From the NCBI GenBank assembly GCA_023402915.1, contig JAEYFO010000348.1:1-6331 (forward strand): DNA of 6,331 bases. The letters run 5' to 3'. This document shows positions 5,049 to 6,331 of this stretch, piece by piece. Position 1 is the stretch's first letter, and the number at the start of each line of letters is the position of its first letter. Under the pieces are notes generated by a model that saw only the letters and a list, made by a program, of their open reading frames with translations, did not search any database and was not told where the DNA came from. A program made the translations under genes and the position numbers. Source of the stretch: Bacillota bacterium (GTDB lineage Bacteria; Bacillota; Clostridia; Christensenellales; CALWSW01).

Positions 5049-6331
5049 CTACTGCTCGAGCGCTTCGCCCAGCGTGAGCCATTCCTCCGAAAGCGCGTCC
5101 GAACGGGCGCGGAGCGTTTCGAGCTGTGCGCTCAGCTCGGCGGCCTTTTGATAATCCGACGCGGTTTCCGGGTCGCACAGCGCCGCTTCTACCTCTGCCG
5201 CTTCCGCCTCGACGGCGGACAGCTCTTTTTCCACCTGAGAAAAACGGGCGCGCAGCTTGCGAAGGGCGGCTTTTCGCTCTTTTTCGGCCAGATACTCGTT
5301 GGCCGCGGCGGAGGGCGCTTCTTTTTTCGGCTCTTCCGCCGGACGGGCGGCGGAAAGCTGCGCCAGCCGGGCGGTGTATTCTTCGTAGCTGCCCGGGCAG
5401 CTGTAGGCCCCGTCCTCCGTCAGCGCCAGAATGCGCGTGGCCATTTTGTTGATGAAATAGCGGTCGTGCGACACGATGAGCAGCGTGCCCTCGTAGTCGG
5501 AGAGGGCGCTCTCAAGCGCTTCGCGGGATGTGATGTCCAGATGGTTCGTCGGTTCGTCCAGCAGGAGAAAATTCGCCTGCGAAAGCATCAGCTTCAAAAG
5601 GCAGACCCGCGCCCGTTCGCCGCCGGAAAGGCTCTCGACGGTCTTGAACACGTCGTCGCCCCGGAACAGGAACCGGCCCAGCGCAGAGCGCACTTCGGTC
5701 TGCGTCATGGAAGGGTAGGCGTCCCAGATCTCGTCGATGACGGTCTTTTCCGGGGAAAGCCCGGCCTGCGTCTGGTCGTAATAGCCGCAGACGATGTTGC
5801 TGCCCAGCTCCCGAAGGCCGCTGTCCGGCGGCACTTTTCCAAGGAGGATGTTCAAAAGCGTGGTCTTTCCGCAGCCGTTGTGGCCGAGGAGAAAGACCCG
5901 CTCGTCCTTCCGGATGAGAAGATCGACATCGTGAAAAAGCCGGCGGCTGCCGAAGGATTTGGAAAGGTTTTCGCCCCGGAGCACTTCGTTTCCGCCGCCC
6001 GGCACGACCGCAAAGCGAAAGCGCAGCGCTTCGGGCGAATTTTCCGGCTTGACGAGCGTCTCCTTGAGCCGGTCGATCTCCTTGAGCTTGCTTTCGGCGG
6101 TGCGGATGTTCCGCTCCCGGTTCCATTGGCGCTGCTGGGCGACGATGCCCTCGATGCGCTCGATCTCCTTCATGGTGTTGGCATAATGGCGCGCGGCGGT
6201 CTCCCGCTCTTTTTCCTTTTTCTGCTGAAACACCGTGTACCCGCCGCTGTAGCTGGCCAGCTTGTGGTTTTCGATCTCGAACGTGCGCGTCGTGACCCGG
6301 TCGAGAAAATAGCGGTCGTGCGACACGACGA
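5049..6331 (-). CDS. ABC-F ATPase, C-terminal part (Uup/YdiF-like; N-terminal half outside window)
   Basis: The frame is open through the right edge, and the codons there (VVSHDRYFLDR) are the switch-His end of a first ATPase domain, so the GTG at 6326 is not the start. Counting that GTG as residue 1, residues about 20-100 are the ABC-F linker (SYSGGYTVFQQKKEKE, then charged helices, EKPxxSPE-like region). The second ATPase domain follows, with Walker A GHNGCGKT (148-155), signature LSGGE (233-237), Walker B FLLLDEP (253-259), D-loop NHLD (261-264) and switch SHD (286-288). All catalytic residues, including Glu258, are intact. An Ala/Glu/Pro-rich joint (327-341) leads to a C-terminal coiled coil (about 345-425), as in Uup and YdiF. 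ABC-F proteins lack membrane helices and mostly act on the ribosome. Which subfamily this is, and whether it gives antibiotic protection, cannot be read here; the C-terminal coiled coil argues for a housekeeping type. It converges on hemolysin III. Confidence 0.95.
   Translation of the reverse strand, partial: VVSHDRYFLDRVTTRTFEIENHKLASYSGGYTVFQQKKEKERETAARHYANTMKEIERIEGIVAQQRQWNRERNIRTAESKLKEIDRLKETLVKPENSPEALRFRFAVVPGGGNEVLRGENLSKSFGSRRLFHDVDLLIRKDERVFLLGHNGCGKTTLLNILLGKVPPDSGLRELGSNIVCGYYDQTQAGLSPEKTVIDEIWDAYPSMTQTEVRSALGRFLFRGDDVFKTVESLSGGERARVCLLKLMLSQANFLLLDEPTNHLDITSREALESALSDYEGTLLIVSHDRYFINKMATRILALTEDGAYSCPGSYEEYTARLAQLSAARPAEEPKKEAPSAAANEYLAEKERKAALRKLRARFSQVEKELSAVEAEAAEVEAALCDPETASDYQKAAELSAQLETLRARSDALSEEWLTLGEALEQ

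Noticed and set aside
1..6331. A defence, mobile or otherwise novel multi-gene system.
   Set aside because: No transposase, integrase, nuclease, toxin-antitoxin pair, CRISPR repeat or att-like repeat was seen. Composition is even across genes, and most genes belong to common chromosomal families.

Overview
The window reads as chromosomal DNA of a GC-rich, low-pathogenicity-signature Firmicute, most likely a member of the Clostridia (Oscillospiraceae- or Christensenellaceae-like). The reasons are strong AGGAGG-type ribosome binding sites, densely packed genes, sigma-A-like promoters confined to short AT-rich gaps, and the protein types present (a secreted peptidoglycan-binding-domain protein, hemolysin III/PAQR, ABC-F). 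The organism is inferred, not read directly. No RNA operon, tRNA, CRISPR array, insertion sequence, phage gene or recognised defence system is visible.

Layout: (1) Positions 2-796 (+) hold the 3' part of a peptidoglycan-binding-domain protein with an uncharacterised His/Cys-containing domain and an acidic tail; its start lies left of the window. (2) The gap 797-1038 holds a good sigma-A promoter (800-827) that faces no gene, followed by a hairpin terminator (888-920). Together they could define a small RNA of about 87 nt; the terminator also serves the convergent gene. (3) Positions 1039-2418 (-) encode a complete class 3-type aldehyde dehydrogenase. (4) The divergent gap 2419-2554 carries three tandem 15-bp repeats that coincide with the dehydrogenase promoter. 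(5) Positions 2555-3991 (+) form a three-gene unit with overlapping genes: a cyclase-family metal hydrolase, a DUF1003 membrane protein and a small two-helix membrane protein. (6) The gap 3992-4102 is AT-rich and has a dyad plus an extended -10 promoter for a hemolysin III-family membrane protein (4103-4939, +), which carries an unusual charged N-terminal extension. (7) A strong bidirectional hairpin terminator (4970-5012) separates this from a convergent ABC-F ATPase (5049-6331, -), whose N-terminal half lies right of the window.

How the genes work together: the aldehyde dehydrogenase and the cyclase/DUF1003 operon are divergent and may share control through the 15-bp repeats; both lead enzymes act on small carbonyl or amide/ester metabolites, but no shared pathway can be read from the sequence. 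The remaining genes look like independent housekeeping or envelope units. I find no strong evidence for a new multi-gene system. The most open points are the His/Cys domain in the first protein, the orphan promoter-terminator pair, the tandem repeats, and the extended hemolysin III.
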